Positions 1 to 5,756 are shown, counted from the stretch's first letter. The stretch: DNA of 6,163 bases from Deltaproteobacteria bacterium (GCA_020853655.1 JADYYL010000489.1:1-6163), one strand, 5' to 3'. A program made the numbers and translations. Notes: generated by a model not told the origin, from the letters alone.

Positions 1-23
1 CCGTGGACAAGAAACCTCCTCAC
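1..23 (-). CDS. Possible 5' end of a further gene in the envelope operon (partial)
   Basis: Only a start region is visible. On the minus strand, 17 nt after the stop of the membrane protein gene, there is a strong Shine-Dalgarno run (GAGGAGG, 21-15). The likeliest start is TTG at 10-8, 4 nt after the run, which is rather close. GTG at 23-21 would give an N-terminus reading MRRFLVHG, but the ribosome-binding run would then lie inside the gene. Too little sequence remains to suggest a product. The close spacing implies co-transcription with the two genes upstream. Confidence 0.3.
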
Positions 24-37
24 TATCCTGCAGGTTC

Positions 38-1132
38 TTATCCCTGCGGTTTTTCTCTCGAATATGATGCAAGAAGTGCGACTGAGAGCAGCCCTATTGT
101 ATATCCCACGATCTGCGTCACGACGTGGATCGAAAACCCGATCGCCAGCACCTGGGAAGATTCAATCTCGACGTGAGATAGGGAGAATACGAGCGTCCAT
201 ATAGCCTCATACGTCCCAAAACCCATTAAACCTGACGCTGGTAAACTTGCTGAGCTCTCAGCAAACAAGAACGCCGTGAACGCAATAAACGGATGAATAA
301 AGTCAACTTTAAGGTCAAGGCCTCGCAACAACCCCAAAAGCAAGACGTAGAGCGCCCCATACTTCAGCACTCGAAGGGCAACGGTCAGAAGCACGATCTG
401 GGTCAGACGCCCCGAGCGCTTTACTCCATCGATATCCCGGGCGACGTGATCTCCCGCGTCAACAGCGAGATTCACCGCGCGGCCAATCTTCCGGCTCGGA
501 TCGGTCGGAAACTCCCTGCGGATAAATGCGACGACCGACCGAATGATCGGAGAAGCAAAACGTAAGAACACGACGAAGAGCGCGATAACAGCGACGATCA
601 CGCAAAAAAGCACCATCTCCCGCTGCGACTCTCCACCAAAAAACATCTCGCTGATCGCTGTATGGAGCGCGACGTTATCGTCGGAAAATCTCCCCGAAAG
701 GAAAAACGAAAACAGCACGAAAGTAATGCCCGCGAGGACGACGAGGTCGAGGGCGATGCAGAGCGCCCAGCTCGAGCCTGCGGTGAGGAGATTGATTCCA
801 AGTCGCTTGAGCGCCAAGAAATATGCAATTTCGCCGAGGCGAGCGGGGAGAAAATCCACGAATGCGTTCCGAATCCCAGTCACGAGCACCATTCCGTAAA
901 ACGGAATGCGAACTTCGCCCGTGTCCATACTGGAGAGCAATGCGCGATACCGCCACGCGCGGATCATCACGGCGAGAAGCGAGCACAACGCATAGAAGAA
1001 AAGAGATTCAGTCGAGAAGCTCTTAAACGTGCGAACGAGTTCGCCCTGCGGGACGTAACCGACAAGCAGAAAGATGAGAATCAGGCTCGCAATGCCGCTG
1101 AGCAGGAGATTCCACCGCACTTGCTTCTTCAA
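38..1132 (-). CDS. UPF0104 / lysylphosphatidylglycerol-synthase-type integral membrane protein (flippase-like)
   Basis: This is a 364-residue polytopic inner-membrane protein resembling the YbhN/AglD/UPF0104 family and the membrane domain of MprF. Relatives act in lipid or lipid-linked-glycan transport, but many are uncharacterised and the substrate here is unknown. Visible hydrophobic segments lie near residues 8-27, 42-58, 120-146, 173-190, 244-270, 278-291 and 324-356. The family motif region RNAFVDFLPARLGEIAYF spans about residues 88-105. The C-terminal loop SLPASGLMGFGTYEA at about 296-310 matches the family's conserved proline/glycine-rich segment before the last helices. The frame is open upstream to 1336, but that part overlaps the acyltransferase gene. 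TTG at 1132 is preferred because GAGGTG (1146-1141) lies 8 nt upstream, just after the previous stop, and because the first helix then begins at the N-terminus. GTG at 1171 is an alternative with no clear ribosome-binding site. Family placement is fairly sure; function is not. Confidence 0.85.
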   Translation of the reverse strand: MKKQVRWNLLLSGIASLILIFLLVGYVPQGELVRTFKSFSTESLFFYALCSLLAVMIRAWRYRALLSSMDTGEVRIPFYGMVLVTGIRNAFVDFLPARLGEIAYFLALKRLGINLLTAGSSWALCIALDLVVLAGITFVLFSFFLSGRFSDDNVALHTAISEMFFGGESQREMVLFCVIVAVIALFVVFLRFASPIIRSVVAFIRREFPTDPSRKIGRAVNLAVDAGDHVARDIDGVKRSGRLTQIVLLTVALRVLKYGALYVLLLGLLRGLDLKVDFIHPFIAFTAFLFAESSASLPASGLMGFGTYEAIWTLVFSLSHVEIESSQVLAIGFSIHVVTQIVGYTIGLLSVALLASYSREKPQG

Positions 1133-1148
1133 TTTTGTAGCACCTCGA

Positions 1149-1937
1149 TCATACGTTGCTGGTCTCGCCACGATAACGAATGACGCGAGCCGGAGTTCCG
1201 ACGGCGATCGCACGGTCAGGAATATCGTCTCGAACCAATGAATGCGCGCCGATGATGACGTCTCGTCCGATTCGCACACCATCGAGAATAGTGGAATGCG
1301 CTCCAATCCACGAATTCGCACCGATCTTGACTCCACCGCGAACGTCCATCTCTTGCTCGATGATCGGGCGAGAGAGGTCGTCGATTTGGTGATTGCCTGG
1401 TCCGATATAGACGTAGGCGGCGATCAATACGCTCTCATCTATCTCGACCGAACTTTGCGTCGCTATCCGGCAACACGAACTGATGTTCACGGCCCGCTTG
1501 AGATGGATCGTTCCGCCCTTAGCCACGATCAGTGAATTTCGTCCCACGAGCACATGATCGTCGAGAGTAATGCCCCCGACGGATTCCTTCCCCGTCGAGC
1601 GATAATCGATCACCGAGTAGTCATCGAGGATGACCTTTCGTCCCAACGAAACCCTTCCCGGTTGCCGGATGGTGACCCCCCGCCCAATATTGAGTGCACC
1701 GCCAGATGAGCGCAGGAACCGGGGAAGAGCCAGGCCTCTACCGGCAAAGCCAAGCGCTCCACCAAGCCCGGTCAAAAAAAGGCTATATAGCTCGAAACCC
1801 AAGAAGCCGGGGAGCGAGCCGGTATCTCCGTAAACGAGATCCCGATAGAGTTCGAGGCGGCTCCGATCACCACCGAAATGGCGTTGCTGCGCAGACATTG
1901 AGTCAGAAGAAGAGGTGTCGGACTGGGGTATGCTCAA
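1149..1937 (-). CDS. Left-handed beta-helix (hexapeptide repeat) acyltransferase, WcaF/WbbJ-like
   Basis: A 262-residue protein, probably a cytoplasmic or membrane-associated O-acyltransferase using acetyl-CoA or a similar donor on a sugar. Residues 1-25 are Ser/Gln-rich and likely disordered. Residues 28-75 contain YRDLVYG and a hydrophobic stretch (about 43-72) typical of the larger members. Hexapeptide repeats run from about 83 to 235, for example IGRGVTI, VSLGRKVILDD, ITLDDHVLVGRNS, VEIDESVLIA, VKIGANSWIGAHSTILDGVRIGRDVIIGA in pieces. H183 in GPGNHQID is the likely catalytic histidine. The end carries the usual VGTPARVIR cap (about 246-254). TTG at 1937 is chosen because GGAG (1948-1945) sits 7 nt upstream; ATG at 1898 (residue 14) has no such site. 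The gene lies directly upstream of the flippase-like gene, which suggests surface polysaccharide or glycolipid decoration. The acceptor cannot be read from sequence. An N-terminal extension is possible, since the frame stays open back to a TAA at 2102-2100 but contains no ATG, GTG or TTG. Confidence 0.88.
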   Translation of the reverse strand: MSIPQSDTSSSDSMSAQQRHFGGDRSRLELYRDLVYGDTGSLPGFLGFELYSLFLTGLGGALGFAGRGLALPRFLRSSGGALNIGRGVTIRQPGRVSLGRKVILDDYSVIDYRSTGKESVGGITLDDHVLVGRNSLIVAKGGTIHLKRAVNISSCCRIATQSSVEIDESVLIAAYVYIGPGNHQIDDLSRPIIEQEMDVRGGVKIGANSWIGAHSTILDGVRIGRDVIIGAHSLVRDDIPDRAIAVGTPARVIRYRGETSNV

Positions 1938-1996
1938 CGAAATACTCCGATTGCTGGAACGCCTCCCCCCCGGGACGCTGGGGTTGCCATGGGCAT
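1934..1996 (-). CDS. Possible 20-codon leader ORF overlapping the acyltransferase start
   Basis: ATG at 1996 (or 1990) opens a 20-codon frame (MPMATPASRGG...) ending in TGA at 1936-1934. That stop overlaps the TTG start of the acyltransferase in a TTGA arrangement, like the ATGA overlaps of translationally coupled genes. The ribosome-binding signal is weak (GCGAGAG directly before the ATG). The frame crosses the run of seven G. It may be a leader peptide or chance, and nothing is recognised in the peptide. Confidence 0.2.
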   Translation of the reverse strand: MPMATPASRGGGVPAIGVFR

Positions 1997-2098
1997 CTCT
2001 CGCGTTCAGTCCCGTGTCTGATGGCGCAGATTGGCCCTCCGCGTCCAGAGACCTCCAAGAGCGGCGCAGAACACCAAAATCCTCAGAACCTTCGGTAA

Positions 2099-2125
2099 GT
2101 TATAGACATCAAACCTACTAATCAA
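2099..2125 (-). promoter_or_regulatory. Candidate promoter for the acyltransferase-flippase operon
   Basis: On the minus strand TTGATT (2125-2120) and TATAAC (2104-2099) resemble sigma70 -35 and -10 boxes. The spacer is 15 nt, shorter than the preferred 17. Transcription would begin near 2092, giving an untranslated leader of about 155 nt before the TTG start. The -10 match is good; the spacing lowers confidence. Confidence 0.35.
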
Positions 2126-2233
2126 GGGGTGTCCGAGTAAATCGACCGTAACTTAGCGGAGTCAGAGCAACACATTCATGTTGTAGTTGAAGAAGTTTCG
2201 CGTTTCCTCTGATACAACAGTTGGGGTTCGTTA

Positions 2234-2281
2234 CCTCCGAATGGCTGCTCCGGTGCAGCGATTTCGAGGAGGCAGGTTTTT
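2234..2281 (+). terminator. Stem-loop plus T-run in the tadC-like leader (attenuator or terminator candidate)
   Basis: CCTCC (2234-2238) and GAA (2239-2241) can pair with TTC (2263-2265) and GGAGG (2268-2272). An inner stem GCTGC/GCAGC (2244-2248, 2255-2259) closes a 6-nt loop. The helix is interrupted by a small internal loop and a two-base bulge. It is followed after CAGG by five Ts (2277-2281). The T-run appears on the plus strand only, so it would act on plus-strand RNA entering the gene at 2309. The structure also buries the only strong Shine-Dalgarno-like sequence upstream of that gene, though no start codon lies at normal distance from it. Confidence 0.4.
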
Positions 2282-2308
2282 CATCGCAGACGTCATTTTT
2301 CATACCGA

Positions 2309-3286
2309 ATGGATCTCGGAACAATATTCCTCATCATCGGCGGCCTCATCTTCCTCGCGGTTGCCGCCGCAGTGATCGCCGTGACGTTTCTCGGTGGGCA
2401 CAAGAAGACCCGTGTCCGAGAACTCATTCACGGAGTGTTGAGCTCGACGTCGACGGCGACTCCCGCTCGGAAGCGGGAACTCACAGAAGACGACATCGAA
2501 GCGCTCAAACGCCGGACCGCCGATCAGAAGAAAAAGGGACAACTCACTTCGATATTGTTCCGGTCGGAAGGTGCAGCGTCCAACAAGATGCGACTCGAAA
2601 GTACTCGCTTCTTTCAGGCGGGATTATTCACGGCGGATGATCGCCGGAAGTTCACCAGACTCCAGCTCATTTCACCATTCGTCAGCATCATTCTTTGCAC
2701 CGGCATCATGCTTGCGCTGAAAGGCTCAGCGCTCTTCGCGGTTCTGGGGCTCGTGCTGGGACTCTTTATCGGCATTTCACTTCCGCAGACGTGGATTGAT
2801 CGGCAGATCGAGAAGCGTGCGGAAGATGTGCGCTACTTCCTTCCTTTAGCGATCGAGCAGATCGCCATCGGAGTAAGTAGCTCCCTCGACATCTGGCCAT
2901 GTATTTCGAACATCCTCGACATGGCCAGGGAACGCGACAGCCACAATCCGGTGACGGAGTTGTTGATGTATGTCGAGAAGCTCATCGCCTCGGGATTGAA
3001 TCTCCAAGATGCCCTCTACGAGGTTGCGCAAGCGAGCGGCATCCACCAAGTGAAGCATACCTTCCGATATCTCGGACAAGTCGCGGAGCATGGTGGTGAG
3101 ATTTCGAAGCAACTACAAGAGCTCGCCGACGCCGTGTCAAACGAACGGCAAACTGACGTTGAAGGCCGCATTCAAGCTCTTCCAGTGAAAGCGACTGGCC
3201 CGCTCTTTCTCGTGTTCACGGGCTACTTCATTCTCATGATGTCGGGGATCATGGTGAAGCTGCTGACGTCCTTTCCTGTCGACTAG
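2309..3286 (+). CDS. TadC-like type II secretion system F domain (T2SF) membrane protein
   Basis: A 325-residue inner-membrane protein of the T2SF family. These form the platform of Tad/Flp pilus or type II secretion machines, next to the assembly ATPase. Hydrophobic segments lie at about 4-28, 120-137, 141-159 and 297-317, with a basic cytoplasmic linker (30-100) after the first. The T2SF domain covers about 177-315, from YFLPLAIEQIAIG through IASGLNLQDALYEVA (about 226-240). The typical TadC-like end runs ELADAVSNERQTDVEGRIQALPVKATGPLF (in pieces, about 271-300) into a final helix. No TadA, TadB, pilin or secretin gene is visible beside it, so it is solitary in this window. ATG at 2309 has no Shine-Dalgarno at normal distance; the nearest GGAGG (2268-2272) is about 36 nt upstream in a hairpin. 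Membership in T2SF is fairly sure; the assignment to Tad rather than another system is inference. Confidence 0.82.
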   Translation: MDLGTIFLIIGGLIFLAVAAAVIAVTFLGGHKKTRVRELIHGVLSSTSTATPARKRELTEDDIEALKRRTADQKKKGQLTSILFRSEGAASNKMRLESTRFFQAGLFTADDRRKFTRLQLISPFVSIILCTGIMLALKGSALFAVLGLVLGLFIGISLPQTWIDRQIEKRAEDVRYFLPLAIEQIAIGVSSSLDIWPCISNILDMARERDSHNPVTELLMYVEKLIASGLNLQDALYEVAQASGIHQVKHTFRYLGQVAEHGGEISKQLQELADAVSNERQTDVEGRIQALPVKATGPLFLVFTGYFILMMSGIMVKLLTSFPVD

Positions 3287-3425
3287 CGACGAAGCAATCT
3301 CTCGCGCCCGACCAACGTCATCGCAACCTCCGCGACAAACACCTTCCGAGTCGTCGTGAGAAAGTAAACTGTCGCTGCTCAACAATCATCCACCGTGCCA
3401 GAACTCCCGTGAACGACGGCGGCGT

Positions 3426-3472
3426 GTCCGACAATGAACGCTTGCAATACGAACCGGACGATTCCGTCGGAC
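3426..3472. repeat. Inverted repeat, 7-bp arms
   Basis: GTCCGAC (3426-3432) and GTCGGAC (3466-3472) are perfect reverse complements separated by 33 nt. The intervening sequence contains a smaller CGGA/TCCG stem. No T-run follows on either strand, so it does not look like an intrinsic terminator. Confidence 0.4.
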
Positions 3473-3512
3473 CTCAGGACCCCCGATCGCCCGAAAAGCG
3501 CGGCGGCGGAGC

Positions 3513-3528
3513 GTGACGAGTGCGTCAC
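3513..3528. repeat. Inverted repeat, 6-bp arms and 4-nt loop
   Basis: GTGACG-AGTG-CGTCAC forms a perfect 6-bp hairpin, with a further TGACGA just after it (3529-3534). It could be an operator-like palindrome or part of a structured RNA. There is no adjacent promoter to support an operator role. Confidence 0.4.
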
Positions 3529-3659
3529 TGACGAAAACGGCGGTGAAAGAGTTGAGACGAAAGGAGAGAAGGTTCGGTGGATCAGGAACGTAAGCTATAC
3601 GGGGAGTGCCGACGGAATCTCGATTCGCGTCTCTCGGGGGCTGGAGGGTCGGGCAAAGA

Positions 3660-3705
3660 CAAAGAAAAGAGCCGAAACCGATGTGCACTTGGGGCGCGCA
3701 CATCG
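3660..3705 (-). terminator. Probable rpmG terminator
   Basis: On the minus strand, 22 nt past the rpmG stop, CGATGTGC (3705-3698) and GCACATCG (3686-3679) form a perfect 8-bp stem with an 11-nt loop. It is followed by a T-rich stretch (GTTTCGGCTCTTTTCTTTG, to 3660). The Ts are interrupted and begin a base or two after the stem, so it is a fair rather than ideal intrinsic terminator. Confidence 0.45.
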
Positions 3706-3727
3706 TATTTCCAGTGACCGAGCGTCG

Positions 3728-3883
3728 TTAGCTCAGCTTCGACTCTTTATAGACGACGTGCTTCCGCACAACCGGGTCGTACTTCTTTGTTTCCATCTTT
3801 TCCGCCTTCTTCGTGCGATTTTTTGTCGCCGTGTAGAAATGGCCGGTGCCCGCGGTAGAAACCAATTTGATAAGCTCGCGCAT
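3728..3883 (-). CDS. rpmG: 50S ribosomal protein L33 (bL33), cysteine-free type
   Basis: A 51-residue protein of the large ribosomal subunit, located near the E site. The match to proteobacterial L33 covers the whole length. It begins MRELIKLVSTAGTGHFYTATK, given here in pieces as MRELIKLV, STAGTGHFYT and ATKNRT. It continues KAEKMETKKYDPVVRKHVVYKE, in pieces KAEKMETKKYD and PVVRKHVVYKE. There are no zinc-binding cysteines, so this is the C-minus form seen in Proteobacteria. ATG at 3883 is preceded by GGAAAG (3892-3887), with the GGA core 6 nt from the start, and by a good promoter. The usual neighbours secE and nusG are absent: downstream comes a gap and then a convergent gene. The gene is easily missed because of its length. 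Identification is near certain. Confidence 0.95.
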   Translation of the reverse strand: MRELIKLVSTAGTGHFYTATKNRTKKAEKMETKKYDPVVRKHVVYKESKLS

Positions 3884-3924
3884 ACACTTTCCGTTCGAAA
3901 AGGGACTCGTGAAATCGGGCGAAA

Positions 3925-3953
3925 AACATACCGAGGTTGCGGGAAAAAGGCAA
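3925..3953 (-). promoter_or_regulatory. rpmG promoter (sigma70-like)
   Basis: On the minus strand TTGCCT (3953-3948) and TATGTT (3930-3925) are separated by exactly 17 nt. Transcription would start near 3918, leaving a leader of about 35 nt before the rpmG ATG. It lies in the 89-bp spacer shared with the divergent phosphatase gene. No equally good plus-strand promoter is seen there. Confidence 0.55.
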
Positions 3954-3972
3954 ATATGCGCCGATCCTCGCT

Positions 3973-4947
3973 ATGCCGACCGTTGCTGTCATTGATATAG
4001 GCACGAACTCCGTGCGACTTGATGTCCGGAAACTCCACGATGGAAAGACGTGGGAGCTACTGACGCGTCAAAAAGAGGTCATACGCCTCGGCCGAAGCGT
4101 ATTTACCGAGGGCATCATCGATGAGGAATCCGAGCGTGCCCTTGTTGAAAACCTAACCAAGTTCCAGAAAAAAATCAGGCACTTCAATGCCGACGAAACG
4201 CTTTGCGTCGGCACCAGCGCCCTCCGCGAGGCAAGGAACTCGGATGCGATACTCGAGCGACTCCGCGCCGAACTCGGCATCGTTGTGGAGATCATTCCGG
4301 GAGAGCGGGAGGCTGAGCTCATCGCTCGAGGCGTCGTGGAGAACGAGGGAGGGCTCGAGAATCCGTTTCTCCTCATCGACATCGGAGGCGGGAGCACGGA
4401 ACTCACCGAAGTGAACTGTGGGCAGGTCGTTCGCTCCCACAGTCTTCCCCTCGGAGCACTGCGCCTACAGGAAGTATTCTTGAAGAGCATTCCTCCGCTT
4501 CCCCGCGCGGAGGACGCGGATCCAATTGCTTCGTGTTGCCGACACGCATCGGAGACACTGCAGTCACTCTTTCCGCGACGTGATCCGTCGATTCAGCTCG
4601 TGGGCTCCAGCGGAACGGTCAAAGCGCTTGGTCGGATTTTTCAGGTCATACCTGGCGATGACATGACAGATGCGCCGATCGACTCTGCCGAGCGACCCAC
4701 CTACACACTTCTGGATTTGCGCGATTTCATCGGTCGAGCATCAAGTATGTCACGGGACGAGCTGGCGGCGTTGCCACGAGTCGATAAGAAGCGAGCAGAG
4801 GTCCTTCTCGCGGGCGCGCTGCTACTCGAGCGCATCATGAGTCACTTCGGCGCAGATGATATTCGAGTGACGGACTATTCGCTACGCGATGGCCTCTACC
4901 AGGAGTGGCTTCGGAATCGCTTTCCACGCGCACTCGACAGCCACTAA
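3973..4947 (+). CDS. ppx: Ppx/GppA family phosphatase (exopolyphosphatase / pppGpp phosphohydrolase)
   Basis: A 324-residue cytoplasmic enzyme of the sugar-kinase/Hsp70/actin fold. The family removes terminal phosphate from polyphosphate and, in some members, from pppGpp. Motifs numbered from ATG 3973: AVIDIGTNSVRL at about 5-16 (phosphate loop 1), VGTSALREA at about 79-87, PGEREAELI at about 109-117, LLIDIGGGSTEL at about 133-144 (phosphate loop 2), VGSSGTVKALGR at about 210-221, and DYSLRDGLYQEWL near 301-313. E113 aligns with catalytic Glu121 of E. coli Ppx; the preceding Glu is Arg here. The C-terminal HD-like half of E. coli Ppx and GppA is missing, as in many short family members. The frame is open from TTG at 3937, but the ATG places the start right before the first motif. 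No clear Shine-Dalgarno is seen for either. Sequence does not distinguish Ppx from GppA activity, so the symbol is tentative. Confidence 0.88.
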   Translation: MPTVAVIDIGTNSVRLDVRKLHDGKTWELLTRQKEVIRLGRSVFTEGIIDEESERALVENLTKFQKKIRHFNADETLCVGTSALREARNSDAILERLRAELGIVVEIIPGEREAELIARGVVENEGGLENPFLLIDIGGGSTELTEVNCGQVVRSHSLPLGALRLQEVFLKSIPPLPRAEDADPIASCCRHASETLQSLFPRRDPSIQLVGSSGTVKALGRIFQVIPGDDMTDAPIDSAERPTYTLLDLRDFIGRASSMSRDELAALPRVDKKRAEVLLAGALLLERIMSHFGADDIRVTDYSLRDGLYQEWLRNRFPRALDSH

Positions 4948-5101
4948 CCAGGCGCTGATTCTATTCTCTTGAACCTGCTATGCGCTTCTGCGGAGAACAC
5001 TCGACAACCGGACCAAACGCGACCGGAGTCTCGAGCGCGCCGCGGCCTTGGGATCGGGATTCTTCGAGCGAAGGTTCGTCGGGGAGCGCCTCTTCCGGCC
5101 G
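4948..5101. other. Convergent spacer between ppx and recR
   Basis: A 154-bp spacer where two genes end facing each other. I found only weak hairpins (TTCT-GCGG-AGAA near 4986-4997; CTTC-GAGC-GAAG near 5062-5073) and no T-run, so no convincing intrinsic terminator for either gene. On the minus strand it is open in the recR frame until TAG at 4963-4961. Confidence 0.4.
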
Positions 5102-5731
5102 CTACATGCGGCGGCGGCCTTCGAGCGCGTGACTGAGCGTCATCTCGTCTGCGTACTCAAGCTCTCCACCCTTCGGTAGGCCCTGGGCGATACGCGATAT
5201 TCGGACGGGGAAGTGCTTCACACTGTTCGCGATGTACAGCGCAGTGGCATCACCTTCGACAGTAGTCCCGGTCGCGAGCACGATCTCCTCAATCCTCTCC
5301 GAGGAGTCACTATCAGCATGCGTTCGCTCAATGCGATCAAAGAGCTCGCGGATCCTTGTCTTCTCGGGATTCACCCCGCGGAGCGGCGACCACAGCCCGT
5401 GCAGCACGTGGAAGAGGCCGCGATATCCCATGCTCCGCTCGATCGCGATCAAATCAGCCGGCTTCTCGACGACACAAACGATGGAACGCGTGCGTGCCTG
5501 GTCACAGCAAATCTCGCAGAGGGGTTCCTCGCTGAGACCGAAGCACCGCTCACATTCACGCACAATGAGCCGTGCCTCCTTGATCGCTTCGGAGAGTTCT
5601 AGCGCCTGAGAGGGGTCGTGAGAGAGCAAATGGTACGCAAGCCGAACCGCACTCTTCTCGCCGATAGTCGGAAGCTTAGTAAGTTCGTTGACCAACCGGC
5701 GCATGGCCGGCGGATAGGACGCATACGACAT
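5102..5731 (-). CDS. recR: Recombination mediator protein RecR
   Basis: A 209-residue DNA-binding protein that works with RecF/RecO to load RecA on gapped DNA. All family parts are present in order. A helix-hairpin-helix lies at about 13-36 (LTKLPTIGEKSAVRLAYHL). A four-cysteine zinc site uses C60, C63, C72 and C75. The Toprim domain runs from about 82 with E89 in VVEKPADL. The usual C-terminal signature GLPKGGELEYADEMTLSHAL is at about 184-203. Length is slightly above the usual 197-200. ATG at 5731 fits the family N-terminus; the ribosome-binding site is weak (GACGAG). It follows ybaB by 25 nt, the common dnaX-ybaB-recR order, and is probably translated from the same mRNA. The frame after the TAG stop stays open for 46 more codons. 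Confidence 0.97.
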   Translation of the reverse strand: MSYASYPPAMRRLVNELTKLPTIGEKSAVRLAYHLLSHDPSQALELSEAIKEARLIVRECERCFGLSEEPLCEICCDQARTRSIVCVVEKPADLIAIERSMGYRGLFHVLHGLWSPLRGVNPEKTRIRELFDRIERTHADSDSSERIEEIVLATGTTVEGDATALYIANSVKHFPVRISRIAQGLPKGGELEYADEMTLSHALEGRRRM

Positions 5732-5756
5732 TGCGAGACGCTCGTCGGTAAGTTCG

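Larger units (their letters stand above)
1938..2308. other. 371-bp divergent intergenic region
   Basis: This lies between the minus-strand acyltransferase and the plus-strand tadC-like gene, so it should hold promoters for both. Its right half, from about 2090, is more AT-rich than the genes. It contains a weak minus-strand promoter (2099-2125), a run of seven C/G (1965-1971), a 20-codon minus-strand leader ORF (1934-1996) and the hairpin at 2234-2272. A small inverted repeat, CAACA-cattca-TGTTG, lies at about 2168-2183. No protein of recognisable family is encoded here in any frame. Confidence 0.6.
3287..3727. other. 441-bp gap between convergent genes, no recognisable protein
   Basis: This lies between the tadC-like gene (plus) and rpmG (minus). 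Two frames are open over much of it, on the minus strand (3386-3703) and on the plus strand (3434 onward). Both translations are rich in Arg and of low plausibility, with no family resemblance and no ribosome-binding site. Three perfect inverted repeats are present (3426-3472, 3513-3528, 3679-3705). I see no tRNA, tmRNA, SRP RNA or RNase P signature. It may contain an unannotated RNA, a decayed gene or only termination signals. Confidence 0.5.

Noticed and set aside
662..1183. 173-codon plus-strand ORF
   Set aside because: Antisense shadow of the flippase-like gene; highly charged, repetitive composition typical of the reverse strand of a hydrophobic protein gene.
2006..2077. Short minus-strand ORF (about 24 codons, LVFCAALGGLW...) with GAGG upstream
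   Set aside because: Hydrophobic and near the candidate promoter, but very short with only a moderate site. No independent support, so not called as a gene.
2187..2640. Plus-strand ORFs overlapping the start of the tadC-like gene
   Set aside because: Low-complexity Ser/Arg-rich products in alternative frames of a well-supported T2SF gene.
3541..3660. T-loop-like GGTTCG sequence suggesting a tRNA
   Set aside because: No matching acceptor, D or anticodon stems could be drawn around it.
3386..3703. 105-codon minus-strand ORF after rpmG
   Set aside because: Its start lies inside the rpmG terminator stem, it has no good ribosome-binding site, and the translation is Arg/Pro-rich without family resemblance. 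It is not SecE, which would be expected after rpmG.
3434..4000. 188-codon plus-strand ORF
   Set aside because: It runs antisense through all of rpmG and overlaps the ppx start, and the product resembles nothing known.
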